Assembly: GCF_014651115.1 (NCBI RefSeq)
Contig: NZ_BMWG01000005.1
Coordinates: forward strand, 132,024-196,023
Reading direction: 5' to 3'
Length of the DNA stretch: 64,000 nucleotides
Source of the DNA: Streptomyces inusitatus
GTDB taxonomy: Bacteria > Actinomycetota > Actinomycetes > Streptomycetales > Streptomycetaceae
Part shown: one piece after another, positions 15,870 to 25,517 of the stretch
How the letters are laid out: each line of letters begins with the position of its first letter
How positions within the stretch are numbered: the first letter of the stretch is position 1
The notes under the pieces: model-generated
The model's input: the letters and a program-made list of their open reading frames with translations, nothing else
Told to the model about the DNA's origin: nothing
Databases searched by the model: none
Position numbers and translations under genes: made by a program

Positions 15870-17060
15870 TCAGCTCTCCGCCGCTTCCAAACTGCTCACC
15901 GTCTTCTTGGAGGCGCCGATGGCGAGCGCCAGCAGCCCCAGTGAGCTCAGCCCCAGGAAGGCCGCGACAGCCGGCAGCAGTCCGGCGCCCAAGCTGCCCA
16001 GCGTCAGACCGCCGATGGCTCCGCCCAGCGAGACCCCGAGATAGGTGCTCGACGTGTTGAATGCCAAGGCCTGGGCGGCGGCCGGTCCAGCAAGCAGATA
16101 GAGCCGCGCCTGAATGGCCGGAGAGTTCCAGAAGGCCATGCCGCCCCAGATCGTGCCCACCACGACGAGGACAGTGAACGGCACCGGACGGACGAACCAC
16201 AGCAGGCCCAGCACCACCATGATTCCGGTGAAGAGTCCGATTCCGGCGACCAGGGCACGGTCCGGCCCCCATCGGTCGGTGGCCTTCCCGCCCGCCCAGA
16301 TACAGACGATGCCGGCGAAACCCGACAGGCTGAACGCAAGCGCTCGCTGATCCACGCTGGCCTCGCTCACCGCCGCGAGATAGGGGGCCATATAGGTGAG
16401 CATCATCATCGAGCCCGTCATGAGCGCGCAGTTCGCCAGAAGTCCGAGCGACACCGGCAGATTGCCGAGGGCCCGCAACTGCTGGCGAATGTCCGGCACT
16501 TCGCTGGGCTTGTCGCCCTCGCGAGGCAGGACCACGAGCAGGAAGACCAGTGCCGCGACCCCGCCCACCGCCATGGCGACGAAGGTCGCCCGCCAGCCGT
16601 AGTGCCCCCCGATCCATGTACCGATCGGGACTCCCGCCGCGATCGAACCCGTGACACCAAGCGCCACGACGGCGACGTACCGTCCGATGTGGCTTTCCGG
16701 GGCGCGCTCGGCGGCGAAGGCGAACACCGTGGGGGTCGAGGCCGCCGCCGCCAACGCCGCCACGACCCGCAGCGCCATCATGAGACCGAAGCTGCTGGCC
16801 GTCGCGGCCACCAGGTTCGCCGCAACGAAGATCACGAACGCGACGGTGAACAGACGGCGCCGGGACACCCGCGCAAGAGCGAATGCGGCAATCGGAGCGG
16901 CCACGGCGACAGTGAGAGAGAAGACGGTCACCAGTTGGCCGGCATGCGCCTCGCTGACATTCAGATCTCGCGCGATCTCCGGCAGGACCCCGGCAATCAC
17001 ATAGTCGTCGGTGTACAGGATAAAAGCCGCAAAGAGCAGCGCAAACAGCCACGCGGGCAC
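15870..17060 (-). CDS. MFS efflux transporter
   Basis: 396-residue major facilitator of the DHA1 drug:H+ antiporter type with about 12 membrane helices and a basic cytoplasmic loop between helices 2 and 3 (ARVSRRRLF). The frame runs further upstream, but GTG at 17060 is preceded by AAGGAG at proper spacing and begins directly at the first helix. It is the second gene of the tetR-led unit, 50 bp after tetR, and the next gene starts 27 bp later. The likely role is export of the nucleoside antibiotic. Co-transcription with tetR suggests induction by the product or an intermediate. Confidence 0.88.
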   Translation of the reverse strand: MPAWLFALLFAAFILYTDDYVIAGVLPEIARDLNVSEAHAGQLVTVFSLTVAVAAPIAAFALARVSRRRLFTVAFVIFVAANLVAATASSFGLMMALRVVAALAAAASTPTVFAFAAERAPESHIGRYVAVVALGVTGSIAAGVPIGTWIGGHYGWRATFVAMAVGGVAALVFLLVVLPREGDKPSEVPDIRQQLRALGNLPVSLGLLANCALMTGSMMMLTYMAPYLAAVSEASVDQRALAFSLSGFAGIVCIWAGGKATDRWGPDRALVAGIGLFTGIMVVLGLLWFVRPVPFTVLVVVGTIWGGMAFWNSPAIQARLYLLAGPAAAQALAFNTSSTYLGVSLGGAIGGLTLGSLGAGLLPAVAAFLGLSSLGLLALAIGASKKTVSSLEAAES

Positions 17061-17110
17061 AACGGATCTCCTTAGGTACTTCGACCGTGCCTGATGGTGC
17101 GGATACCGGG

Positions 17111-17737
17111 TCAGTCGTCGGTCGGTGCGGTGTCGACGCCAGAGCCGCCCATCAGGATCGAGCACAGGTGTGCCCGCAGCGTCGTCCGAAGGCGTTCGAC
17201 GCTGAGCGACCCGTGGGGCGTCACCGAGTCCAGAATCAGCCCACCCAGGACCGCGATGAGCCGTTCGGCCTCCTCGACCGGTTCGCGCACCTCAAGAACG
17301 CGCAGGGCGTCCGTGATGACCTGCCGCATGTCGGTGGCCATCTGCTCGGTCACCGGGCGGAAAATCGGATTCACCCGGGCAGCCATGATGAATTCCATCA
17401 GCACAATCGCCTCGACGCGGCGTTCATCATCGACCGGAAGGAGTTCTTCCAGGCGCGCCTGCAGGGCATCGACGGCTGATTCGCCCTCAAGTCCGGCCAG
17501 CGCGTCGATCGGATACCGGACGAGCCTCTCCCCCATGCGGTTGCCGATGCTGGTCACGGCCGCCACAAGAAGGCTGCGATGGTCGTCGAAGTAATGGCGC
17601 ACCGAACCGATATTCAATCCTGATTCAACGGCGACCTTCCGCAGCGACAACCCGGTGAAACCTTCGGACACCAGGAGGCGAAACGCCGCCTCAATGACAT
17701 CCTTGCGACGCTGTTCAAGGTCAACTCTAGCTGGCAT
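17111..17737 (-). CDS. TetR-family repressor of the cluster
   Basis: 208-residue regulator. The N-terminal helix-turn-helix lies at ~15-60 (AAFRLLVSEGFTGLSLRKVAVESGLNIGSV in pieces), and the C-terminal ligand domain is of the BetI/TetR_C_6 type. ATG at 17737. A near-palindromic 16-bp site begins 10 bp upstream of the start. Similar sites precede the ABC-F gene and amiB, so the protein probably represses itself and the other two transcription units and is released by the antibiotic or an intermediate. It heads the unit tetR-MFS-amiR-amiS-amiT-amiU. Confidence 0.88.
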   Translation of the reverse strand: MPARVDLEQRRKDVIEAAFRLLVSEGFTGLSLRKVAVESGLNIGSVRHYFDDHRSLLVAAVTSIGNRMGERLVRYPIDALAGLEGESAVDALQARLEELLPVDDERRVEAIVLMEFIMAARVNPIFRPVTEQMATDMRQVITDALRVLEVREPVEEAERLIAVLGGLILDSVTPHGSLSVERLRTTLRAHLCSILMGGSGVDTAPTDD

Positions 17738-17747
17738 TCCAGCATAA

Positions 17748-17763
17748 TATCACAGCCGTGACA
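17748..17763. promoter_or_regulatory. Putative TetR operator, copy 1 (tetR promoter)
   Basis: TATCACAGCCGTGACA: arms TATCAC and GTGACA around a 4-bp centre, one mismatch from the perfect copy at 19623-19638. It ends 10 bp upstream of the tetR start and fits autoregulation. Confidence 0.65.
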
Positions 17764-17931
17764 AAACATGGTCCGTGTGTGCGGTGCGATTTTGATCCGA
17801 CTTCGAGGGAGTCGCCGCCCGCCACTCCGCGCACCCACCAGAACAACGGACGGGCGTCCCTGACCCTACGACACCTCACCCGGCGACATCACGGACAGGT
17901 GTCCGCCTCCGGGGCGAGTCGAGCGCGCCGG

Positions 17932-19611
17932 TCACCCACGTCGCCGCACCACGCGCTTCTCGTCCCACACCGGCTCCGGGGACTCGTAGATGGCACCGTC
18001 GGAGCCGAAGACCAGGAACCGGTCGAAGTCCCGGGCGAACCAACGGTCGTGGGTGACCGCGAGCACGGTTCCCTCGAAGCCTCGGAGCGCGTGTTGCAGC
18101 GCCTCGGCGGAAACGAGGTCAAGGTTGTCGGTGGGTTCATCCAGCAACAGCAGTGTCGTGCCGCCGAGTTCGAGAAGGAGGATCTGGAAACGCGCCTGCT
18201 GTCCCCCGGAAAGAGATTCGAAGGTCTGCTCCGCCGCACCGGCCAGCTCGTATCGGGCGAGCGCCCGCGAAGCCTCCTCGCGCGGCAACCCCTCCCGGCG
18301 CTCGTCGCCGCGGTGCAGGATGGACACCAGCGTGCGCCCTGCGAGATCGGGCCGTCCGTGGACCTGAGCGAACCATCCCGGACGTACTCTCGCGCCCAGG
18401 CGCGCCACACCCTCGTGCGACACCGGTTCGACCGGAAGGTCGCCCACCGGCTCGTGTTCGGGCTCGGGGACACTGCCGCCGGCGGCGAGCAGCCGCAGGA
18501 AATGCGACTTGCCCGAACCGTTGGACCCGAGCACCGCGATCCGGTCCTCGAACCAGACCTCAAGATCGAACGGCTTCATCAGACCGGTGAGTTCGAGGCT
18601 TTCACAGACCACGGCACGCTTGCCGGTACGTCCGCCGCGCAGCCGCATCGACAGATGCTGTTCGCGTGGCTGCGCGGGGGGCGGCCCCGCCTTCTCGAAC
18701 CTTTCGAGCCGGGTCTGGGCGGCACGGTACCTGGAGGCCATGTCCGAGTTGTAGGAGGCCTTCTGCTTGTACATCAGCAGGAGGGCCTTCAGCTTGGCGC
18801 GCTCCTCGTCCCAGCGGTTGCGCATTTCGTCGAAGCGCTCGAACCGCTCCACCCTGGCCCGGTGGTAGGTGTCGAACCCCCCGGGGTGGATCCAGGCGGT
18901 GTTGCCCGCCGCGCCGAGCTCGACCGTGACGATGCTCTGTGCCGTACGGGCGAGCAACTCACGGTCATGACTGATGTAGAGGACGGTCTGCTGAGTCTCG
19001 ATCAGGCGGTCCTCAAGCCACCGCTTGCCCGGAACGTCGAGGAAGTTGTCCGGCTCGTCGAGCAGAAGCACCTGATCGGGGCCACGCAGCAACGCCTCAA
19101 GCACAAGCCGCTTCTGCTCGCCGCCCGAGAGTGTGTCCACCGCACGCCGCTGGCACCGGTCGAAGGGCATGCCGAGCGCCTCCGTGGTACACACGTCCCA
19201 CAGCACCTCGGCGTCGTATCCGCCGGCATCGCCCCATTCGGCCAACGCGTTGGCGTACGCCATCTGCGCCGCGGTGCCCCCGCTCGTCTCCATGGCCGCT
19301 TCCGCCGTGTCGACGGTCGCCGCGGCGCGTCGGATTCGCGGATCCGCCACCGATAAGAGCAGATCACGGACCTGGTCACCCTCGCGGGCGATGAACTGTC
19401 GCATGACGCCGAGGCTTCCGCTCCGGTTCACCGCTCCGCCATGAGGTGCCAGATCCCCTGCGATCATCCGCAGCAACGTGGTCTTGCCGGATCCGTTGGC
19501 GCCGATGAGCGCGGCCTTCGCCCCCTCGCCGACCCGAAACGAGATCTCATCGAGCAGCATCCGGCCGTCCGGCAGGCTGTAAGAAATAGAGTTCACATCG
19601 ATATATCCCAC
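17932..19611 (-). CDS. ABC-F protein, probable ribosomal self-protection factor
   Basis: 559 residues with two ABC ATPase domains and no membrane segments. The first Walker A is GANGSGKTT with signature LSGGEQKRL and LLLDEPDNFLD. The second is GSNGSGKS with signature LSGGQQARF and LLLLDEPTDNLDL. A basic/coiled linker (~240-315) lies between them, as in antibiotic-resistance ABC-F proteins that enter the ribosomal E site and dislodge peptidyl-transferase inhibitors. Amicetin binds that centre, so self-resistance is the natural role. GTG at 19611 has no clear ribosome site. The perfect operator lies 10 bp upstream, so the mRNA may be leaderless. It forms its own transcription unit. Confidence 0.9.
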   Translation of the reverse strand: MGYIDVNSISYSLPDGRMLLDEISFRVGEGAKAALIGANGSGKTTLLRMIAGDLAPHGGAVNRSGSLGVMRQFIAREGDQVRDLLLSVADPRIRRAAATVDTAEAAMETSGGTAAQMAYANALAEWGDAGGYDAEVLWDVCTTEALGMPFDRCQRRAVDTLSGGEQKRLVLEALLRGPDQVLLLDEPDNFLDVPGKRWLEDRLIETQQTVLYISHDRELLARTAQSIVTVELGAAGNTAWIHPGGFDTYHRARVERFERFDEMRNRWDEERAKLKALLLMYKQKASYNSDMASRYRAAQTRLERFEKAGPPPAQPREQHLSMRLRGGRTGKRAVVCESLELTGLMKPFDLEVWFEDRIAVLGSNGSGKSHFLRLLAAGGSVPEPEHEPVGDLPVEPVSHEGVARLGARVRPGWFAQVHGRPDLAGRTLVSILHRGDERREGLPREEASRALARYELAGAAEQTFESLSGGQQARFQILLLELGGTTLLLLDEPTDNLDLVSAEALQHALRGFEGTVLAVTHDRWFARDFDRFLVFGSDGAIYESPEPVWDEKRVVRRRG

Positions 19612-19621
19612 GGACGGGACA

Positions 19622-19639
19622 GTATCACATCCGTGATAC
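19622..19639. promoter_or_regulatory. Putative TetR operator, copy 2 (ABC-F promoter), perfect palindrome
   Basis: GTATCACATCCGTGATAC: perfect 7-bp arms around a 4-bp centre, in the 140-bp gap between pabAB and the ABC-F gene. It begins 10 bp before the ABC-F start and overlaps the likely -10 region. Confidence 0.72.
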
Positions 19640-19751
19640 GATGTACTCCAGCTTCACATCACCTCACGCTCACACCCCTTCATCAACTCGATGATGCCCT
19701 CCGCCGCATAATCGATCTTCCTGAAGCTCTGGCTGGGGTGGATTTACGATC

Positions 19752-21812
19752 TCAGCCATGCGGAATAATTCCGATCCGGTAATCGAGGCCCTCGAAGGCG
19801 GATTTCGGAGCGGCCGCCTTCACCAGCGTCTCGGCGTACTCCGCCTCCGGGTCCGACAGCAGTGTGATGGCGCCTCCGACTCCGAACGACGCGGAGTCCT
19901 TCTCAAGGACGAGGGTCCTGATCACCACACTCAAGTCGGCGCGCCCATTGAGGGACACCCATCCAAGGACGCCGGCGTAGATACCTCGCGGTTCCTCCTC
20001 CAGAGCAGCCAGAATCTCCATGCTGCGCAACTTCGGCGCACCGGTCATCGAGCCGGGCGGAAAGGCCATGCGGATGCAGTCGACCGCCGCGACATCCTGC
20101 CGGAGCTTCGACTCGACAGTACTCACCATCTGGTGCACCGATGCGAAGGTGTGCACGCCGAACAGCTCCACAGGACGCACCGATCCGACCTCGGAGACGC
20201 GGCTGAGATCGTTCCGCATCAGATCGACGATCATGAGATTCTCGGCCACCTCTTTCTCGTCGGTCGCGAGCTCCCGCTTCAGCGCTGCGTCCTCGGCCGC
20301 CGTGGCACCGCGCCGACGTGTTCCCTTGATGGGGCTCACGCGCACGGACCGGTCGCCTCCGATGGTCATGAACCTCTCCGGCGACGCGGACAGCACGGAG
20401 AACTCCGAATTCCGAAGGAACGCACCGTAGGGAACCGGACTGGCTGTGCGCAGACGAGCGTAAGTCTCGGCAGCGTCGAACTCACCCGCTATGGAAGCGG
20501 AGTTCGTCAGGCAGAGTTCGTAGGAGTCTCCGCTGGCCAGGTAGTCCTGGCACTTCAGGATCTTCGCCAGGTACGTCTCCTTGCTGTCCCGGAAGGCAAC
20601 CTCCACCGACTCTCCGGGCGGCATCCGCTCCATGCGGCCGGGAGGCTCGGAGATGACCTTGCGCACCGTGTGCGAAGCGCTCTCGAACCATGCCTGCGCA
20701 TCGGCGTGTTTCCCGAGCCCGCGGCCGGCTGCGAACAGCAGGTAGACCTTGTCCTCCAGGTGGTCGACGACCACATAGCGATCGGTGAGCAGAAAGCGGG
20801 CATCGGGAAGCCGAGAGTGCCGGGAAACGACCATCTCCTCGGTGTCCGCCCTCAGTTCGTATCCGAAGTAGCCGACAAAGCCCGGCCTGAACTCGAACGG
20901 CAGCTCTTCCTCCCTGTCCACACTGAGGAGGCGCTGCTGATCCTTCAGGAAAGTGAACACATCGACATCGGCATACCGCACCGAACCATCAGAATCCGTC
21001 ACCTTGACGCGCTGTTCGGCCACGCGGTAGCTCACGGTTTTTGAGTGGGCGTCAGGCAGCCCGCCGATGATGGAGAACCGCGCCTGGCCGGTATCGGAGC
21101 TGTCGAGCCAGAAGCTCTCGGTCGACAGCCCGCAGAACGCTTTGAACAGCGCCTGCCCGTCGGCCTTCCCCTCTACGCACACCCATGTGCAGTTGATCGC
21201 ATCCTTGCGGTCCGCAGGATTGGCCGCTGTGTTCCTGCTCTCTGTGACGATCTCGGCGAAGTTGCGCAAGAGAAGCCGTCCGTCGTCGCTGAGAACCGAC
21301 TCCGGGTGGAACTGAACGCCCCAGACCAGCCTGCCACTGTGCCGGATCGCCATGGGGACGCCATCCTCGTCCTCGGCAATGACCTCCAACGGCTCTTCCA
21401 CTCCTGAGAGAGCCAGGGAGTGGTACCGAACCGCAGTGAACTCCTCACCCATTCCGCGGAACAGACGGTCTTCACCGCGGCTGATCCGGGACGGCCTCCC
21501 ATGCATGATCGTGGGCGCCGGCCCGACCTTCGCCCCGTAGACGCTGCCGATGAGCTGATGCCCGAGGCAGACACCGAGAATCGGCAGGTCCACGGACGTC
21601 ACAATAGTGCGTGATATCCCCACGTCAGCAGGTACATCGGGACTTCCGGGCCCCGGCGATATTACTACGCCATCGAAATCCTCCAAGGGGACGGATTCCA
21701 GTGGGACATCGTTCTTGACAACCACACATTCAACATCCGGGAGCTCGCTCAGATACATCCAGATGTTATAGGTGAAGGAATCATAGTTGTCGACAAGAAG
21801 GATACGGATCAT
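19752..21812 (-). CDS. pabAB: Aminodeoxychorismate synthase, fused PabA-PabB
   Basis: 686-residue fusion that makes 4-amino-4-deoxychorismate from chorismate and glutamine, the first step to the p-aminobenzoate unit. The glutaminase domain (1-195) has Cys82 in GVCLGHQ and the His169/Glu171 pair in QFHPES. The chorismate-binding PabB domain (~210-686) has PIKGTRRRG, GSMTGAPKLRSM and the VRPVELFGVHTF region. Its ATG overlaps the amiL stop by 4 bp, tying PABA supply to its activation. It ends the long operon that starts at amiB. No aminodeoxychorismate lyase (PabC) is seen in the window, so the housekeeping enzyme may be used. Confidence 0.95.
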   Translation of the reverse strand: MIRILLVDNYDSFTYNIWMYLSELPDVECVVVKNDVPLESVPLEDFDGVVISPGPGSPDVPADVGISRTIVTSVDLPILGVCLGHQLIGSVYGAKVGPAPTIMHGRPSRISRGEDRLFRGMGEEFTAVRYHSLALSGVEEPLEVIAEDEDGVPMAIRHSGRLVWGVQFHPESVLSDDGRLLLRNFAEIVTESRNTAANPADRKDAINCTWVCVEGKADGQALFKAFCGLSTESFWLDSSDTGQARFSIIGGLPDAHSKTVSYRVAEQRVKVTDSDGSVRYADVDVFTFLKDQQRLLSVDREEELPFEFRPGFVGYFGYELRADTEEMVVSRHSRLPDARFLLTDRYVVVDHLEDKVYLLFAAGRGLGKHADAQAWFESASHTVRKVISEPPGRMERMPPGESVEVAFRDSKETYLAKILKCQDYLASGDSYELCLTNSASIAGEFDAAETYARLRTASPVPYGAFLRNSEFSVLSASPERFMTIGGDRSVRVSPIKGTRRRGATAAEDAALKRELATDEKEVAENLMIVDLMRNDLSRVSEVGSVRPVELFGVHTFASVHQMVSTVESKLRQDVAAVDCIRMAFPPGSMTGAPKLRSMEILAALEEEPRGIYAGVLGWVSLNGRADLSVVIRTLVLEKDSASFGVGGAITLLSDPEAEYAETLVKAAAPKSAFEGLDYRIGIIPHG

Positions 21813-23305
21813 CGGACCATTCCATGGTTTCCATTACCGGACACAGAGCTCAGCTTATGCCTCATGATCTTTCCACTGCTGGTGCGTGGAATCTCCGAAA
21901 CCAACGTCCACTGTTTGGGAATTCGAAAAGGATCCAGGTCTCGGCGAAGTTGCTCCCGCAGCGCGGCAAAGGACCCTTCCGGCTCACCGGTCGACGGATT
22001 CATCACGACGAGGGCGGACAGCGTGGAGACATCGTCGACCAGGGGTGCGAGTACGGCGCAGTCCTCGACGCCGGCACAGCCCCTGATGGCAGATTCGATC
22101 TCCACCGCCGACATGGAGATTCCACCGGCATGTACAAAGTCGTCCGTGCGTCCGACGACCACCAGGCCGCCGTTGTCGGCCCAGTACCCGAAGTCCTTCG
22201 TCTCCAGCCAGCCGTCGACCAGTAGCTCTTGCGTCCCGTTCACCGTGACCGCATGGCTCGGAATGGTCGGCCCGGTGACCCACACCGCGCCGACCTTCTG
22301 TTCCGGTCCGGCCGCCGGGAGAGGGCGACCTGAGTCGCTCCGCAACTGCACCGCATAGCCGGGGCAGACGAAACCGGCGGTTCCCGCGGCCCGGCGCCTC
22401 ACCCCGTTCGCACAGAAGGCGTTGCCCACTTCCGTGGAGCCGATCTGGTTCAGCACCGGGACCTGCCAGCGGTCCTCCAGCCGCTCCGCGACAGCGTCGG
22501 GGAGCGGCTCCCCGGCGGACACGATGGCTCGCAGCGCCGCCGGGCGTTCGACGGCCGAACTCTCGATGTGGTCGGCGAGCTTGGCGAGCGCCGACGGAAC
22601 GGAGAATGCCAGGGTGGCTCCGTACCGGCGCAGGGATTCGACGAATTCCTCTTCGTTCCTGCGTTGCCTGTTCAGCACGACCGACGCGCCGCTGAAAAGC
22701 GGATAGACGAACTGATTGTTGAACCCGTAAGTGAAATAGTATTGCGAGATCGAGACGATGGTGTCGGCCGCTTGTACGTCCAAGCCGTTCTTGCCGGCCA
22801 CTGCTTCGTGGAAGAAGTTCAGGTCGGCACTGGTATGCGCCACGGCCTTCGGAGTTCCGGTCGTGCCCGAGCTGTACAGGTAGTACCGAGAGGGCGCCTG
22901 CCCCTCCCCGCGACCGCGAGGGGCAGGCGGAGTCCGGGAGTTGGGGCCCTCGATGTGCAGTGTGCCGTCGCGGTACGAGATGATGAATCTGGTGGGCAGA
23001 ATTCCCAGCATCCTTGATTGCACGTGCGCCGCCAGGTCCGGATTTACCACCAGCGGAACTGCGCCGATGGCATGCGCCGCAAGAAAGGCAGGCATCCATT
23101 CGGGCCGGTCGCCCACCAGGAGCCCGACATGATCACCTGAAACGATGCCATGGTCCAGAAATTCTTCGGCGATTTCACGGGCGCGAGCATGGATTTCTCC
23201 GTGCCGATGGACTTCACCCGTTTTTTCGTCTATGACAGCGGCCGTATCCGTCCAGCCGCCCTCCTCGGCCAGCCGCGCGGCCAAAATAGATGTATCGCTG
23301 AACAC
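21809..23305 (-). CDS. amiL: Benzoate-CoA ligase-like enzyme (PABA activation)
   Basis: 498-residue ANL-superfamily ligase. The P-loop is YLYSSGTTGTPKA, the acyl-pocket region is QYYFTYGFNNQF, and the catalytic lysine lies in TSSGKIMRHKL. Benzoate-CoA ligases share this layout. In amicetin, loss of amiL is recalled to leave cytosamine and a free benzoate product, so the role here is PABA-CoA (or adenylate) formation for coupling to cytosine by AmiF. GTG at 23305 has GGGGAG 4 bp upstream. The stop overlaps the pabAB start, and amiK ends 68 bp upstream. Confidence 0.9.
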   Translation of the reverse strand: MFSDTSILAARLAEEGGWTDTAAVIDEKTGEVHRHGEIHARAREIAEEFLDHGIVSGDHVGLLVGDRPEWMPAFLAAHAIGAVPLVVNPDLAAHVQSRMLGILPTRFIISYRDGTLHIEGPNSRTPPAPRGRGEGQAPSRYYLYSSGTTGTPKAVAHTSADLNFFHEAVAGKNGLDVQAADTIVSISQYYFTYGFNNQFVYPLFSGASVVLNRQRRNEEEFVESLRRYGATLAFSVPSALAKLADHIESSAVERPAALRAIVSAGEPLPDAVAERLEDRWQVPVLNQIGSTEVGNAFCANGVRRRAAGTAGFVCPGYAVQLRSDSGRPLPAAGPEQKVGAVWVTGPTIPSHAVTVNGTQELLVDGWLETKDFGYWADNGGLVVVGRTDDFVHAGGISMSAVEIESAIRGCAGVEDCAVLAPLVDDVSTLSALVVMNPSTGEPEGSFAALREQLRRDLDPFRIPKQWTLVSEIPRTSSGKIMRHKLSSVSGNGNHGMVR

Positions 23306-23373
23306 AACTCTCCCCGCTTCCCTGGATATACCCTGGTACGGACTGAATCAGCCGAGCTCAGCCGGCGCCGTTC

Positions 23374-24297
23374 TTAACGAGCAAGGGCCGTTTCTATGGA
23401 ATCGGTCAGGGTGAAGTGCCTCGTCCAGCCGAGGTGTGATTCCGCACGTGAGATGTCGGCGCGCTGCCACCGCGACCCGATGCGCAGTCCTTCGGAACCC
23501 CGCTCGAACCGATAGGGGATCCCGGTCCGCGCCGCGAAGGCGTCGAAGAGCTGCCTGATGCTCGTCGCGGTCCCGGACGCCGCGTTGTAAGCGGCCACCG
23601 TCGGCCCCGGGCGGGCCGCGGCCAGGCTCACCAGACCCGCGACGTCTCTGACATCGATCAGATCCCGCGCCGTCTCCGGGAACGGAACGTTCGCCACCAC
23701 CTGGTCCGATCCCGCCTCCTCCGCGGCTCGGTACAGCCCGACCGCGGAGGCCCAGATCCCGTTCGTACCATGGCCCGCGCCAATCACGTTGAAGGCACGG
23801 ATCAGCGTCAGCGGCCTGTTCATCCGATAGGCCGCGCGGACCAGGTGGGAGGCTCCCGCGCTCTTGGACTTCCCGTACGCCGTCAGGGGAGCCAGAGCGG
23901 TCGATTCACTCACCCGGACGCCCGGGGTGGTGTCACCGTACTCGTGCGACGACCCGAGGTGCAGAATCGATTCTGTCGTCCCCGACCGTTCGCATGCTTC
24001 CGCGAGGCGGCACGGCCACACAACGTTGTCCCGGCGCACCACCGAAGGGTCGGTCGACCAGGCGGCGCCAACGGCATTGACGATCACGGCGGGGCCGCAG
24101 TGCCGCAGGAATCGGGACAGCTCAAGAGACGACCAATCGTCTCCGGAGTAGTAGGGGCCGCCGACGTCTCCAAGGCCGCCCGTCGCCCGCCCGTACCGGT
24201 CCACCTCTATGCAGTGCCACCCGTCCGCATCCAACGCCGCGGTTACACGGCTTCCGATGAACCCCTTGGCACCGAAGACGACTACGGTCCTGGCCAT
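23374..24297 (-). CDS. amiK: NAD-dependent epimerase/dehydratase, probable TDP-sugar 4-ketoreductase
   Basis: 307-residue extended SDR. The NAD motif GAKGFIGSRV lies at 9-18, and the catalytic set includes SSHEYGD and YGKSK. The family reduces or epimerises nucleotide sugars. The expected role is reduction of the C4 ketone of the 2,6-dideoxy or 2,3,6-trideoxy sugar to give the amicetose-type unit. ATG at 24297 lies inside the end of the upstream glycosyltransferase gene (16-bp overlap), indicating translational coupling. The symbol is by position in the recalled order. Confidence 0.8.
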   Translation of the reverse strand: MARTVVVFGAKGFIGSRVTAALDADGWHCIEVDRYGRATGGLGDVGGPYYSGDDWSSLELSRFLRHCGPAVIVNAVGAAWSTDPSVVRRDNVVWPCRLAEACERSGTTESILHLGSSHEYGDTTPGVRVSESTALAPLTAYGKSKSAGASHLVRAAYRMNRPLTLIRAFNVIGAGHGTNGIWASAVGLYRAAEEAGSDQVVANVPFPETARDLIDVRDVAGLVSLAAARPGPTVAAYNAASGTATSIRQLFDAFAARTGIPYRFERGSEGLRIGSRWQRADISRAESHLGWTRHFTLTDSIETALAR

Positions 24298-25517
24298 GCC
24301 GCCCCGTCACTCCGCCACTCCGTGCGGGCCGTATCGAGTACGGCCTCCGCGGCCGTCTTCGCGCCGTCCGCCCCCACTTTCGCCACAAGGCCCGTCCAGA
24401 TGTCGGCAGGAAGCGCCAGGCACTCCGGGATCGTTTTCTCCAGCTGTGCCCGGATGGACAGACGCGTGGTGTCCGAGCGTCGGCGAAGACCGTCCGCGAT
24501 CGCCTGGTAGACGTAGTCATTCCCGGCCGCCTCGGTTTCCGCGGCCTTCCGCACTGCCACCGCCTCGTCGACGACGTCAGTGGGCCACTTCACCCCGGTG
24601 TGGGCTCCGGTCGCCATCCTGTGGATCTCCGCCTGCTGGAACCCGGAGACGTTCTGCGGTGGCAGACGAATCAGCGGCGTCCCGCAGGAGCTTGCCTCCA
24701 GCAGGCTCATCAGCCCCGGCTGGCTGAGGCAGAGCGCGCTTTCCGCGATACGTGTGCGGTACTCGGTGCGGGCCAGCGGACCGAAGCTGAATTCCATGTG
24801 CCCCGCGTACGGGGCGACGAGGGCGTCCAGATCCGCTTGTGGCGTGTTGGCGGCTATGAGGACGCTCTCGAAACCGGTTTCGATCAGCGCCTCGATGGTT
24901 CCCGGGAGTACCAGGGACGGGTAGGTCGTGGTGTCCCGGGTGGCCAGCCCGAGCATTCCGCCGAGGGTGACGATGGCTTTCCGATTTCCCTCCGCGTATC
25001 CATGGGCGTGCCGCGTCGTGGCCGGCGACTCCCATGGAACCACCGCGCCGATCCACTGCAGATTGTGGATGCTCCGCATCCAGTCGAGGGTCTGCGGGGA
25101 CAGGCCCGGGAGCCTCAGAGCGAGATAACGGCTCACCTCCAGCGGTGGCACGGCAAGGTCCGCGCCGTGCCACAGGAAGGGCATGAGGTCGACGAAGACG
25201 GTGCGCACACCCGCTGCTTCGAAAGCGCGGGCCGCGAACCCGTCCAGCGTCACCAGTGCCACGTCGAGGTCCTTCGCGGCTGCCGCCCGCGTCAAATCCT
25301 CATAGTCCGAGGAGTCGAAATCGCACCAATCGTCGACGACGTTCCGCATGAGGGACCGTCCGTACTCGCTCCCGAAGGCGACGACTTGGCATTCCCCGGG
25401 CGCAGTCCGCCGGATCTCGCTGATGACGGTCTCCAGTGCGGCATGTGGCCCCCAGCCGAAATTCACGCCCAGGATGCCGATCCGGACACCGCCAGGGGCC
25501 GTGCTCGACACGTTCAC
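24282..25517 (-). CDS. amiJ: Glycosyltransferase, candidate cytosine N-glycosyltransferase
   Basis: 411-residue GT-B-like protein, related in layout to cytosylglucuronate synthases of blasticidin/mildiomycin pathways (judged from memory of the family). The N-terminal half has IGILGVNFGWGPHAALETV. The C-terminal nucleotide-sugar site has SQPGLMSLLEASSCGTPLIR followed by FQQAEIHRMA. It would attach the first deoxysugar to N1 of cytosine. GTG at 25517 follows AAGGAG and overlaps the CMP-hydrolase stop (GTGA), so cytosine release and N-glycosylation are coupled. The exact bond is inferred from context. Confidence 0.78.
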   Translation of the reverse strand: MNVSSTAPGGVRIGILGVNFGWGPHAALETVISEIRRTAPGECQVVAFGSEYGRSLMRNVVDDWCDFDSSDYEDLTRAAAAKDLDVALVTLDGFAARAFEAAGVRTVFVDLMPFLWHGADLAVPPLEVSRYLALRLPGLSPQTLDWMRSIHNLQWIGAVVPWESPATTRHAHGYAEGNRKAIVTLGGMLGLATRDTTTYPSLVLPGTIEALIETGFESVLIAANTPQADLDALVAPYAGHMEFSFGPLARTEYRTRIAESALCLSQPGLMSLLEASSCGTPLIRLPPQNVSGFQQAEIHRMATGAHTGVKWPTDVVDEAVAVRKAAETEAAGNDYVYQAIADGLRRRSDTTRLSIRAQLEKTIPECLALPADIWTGLVAKVGADGAKTAAEAVLDTARTEWRSDGAAWPGP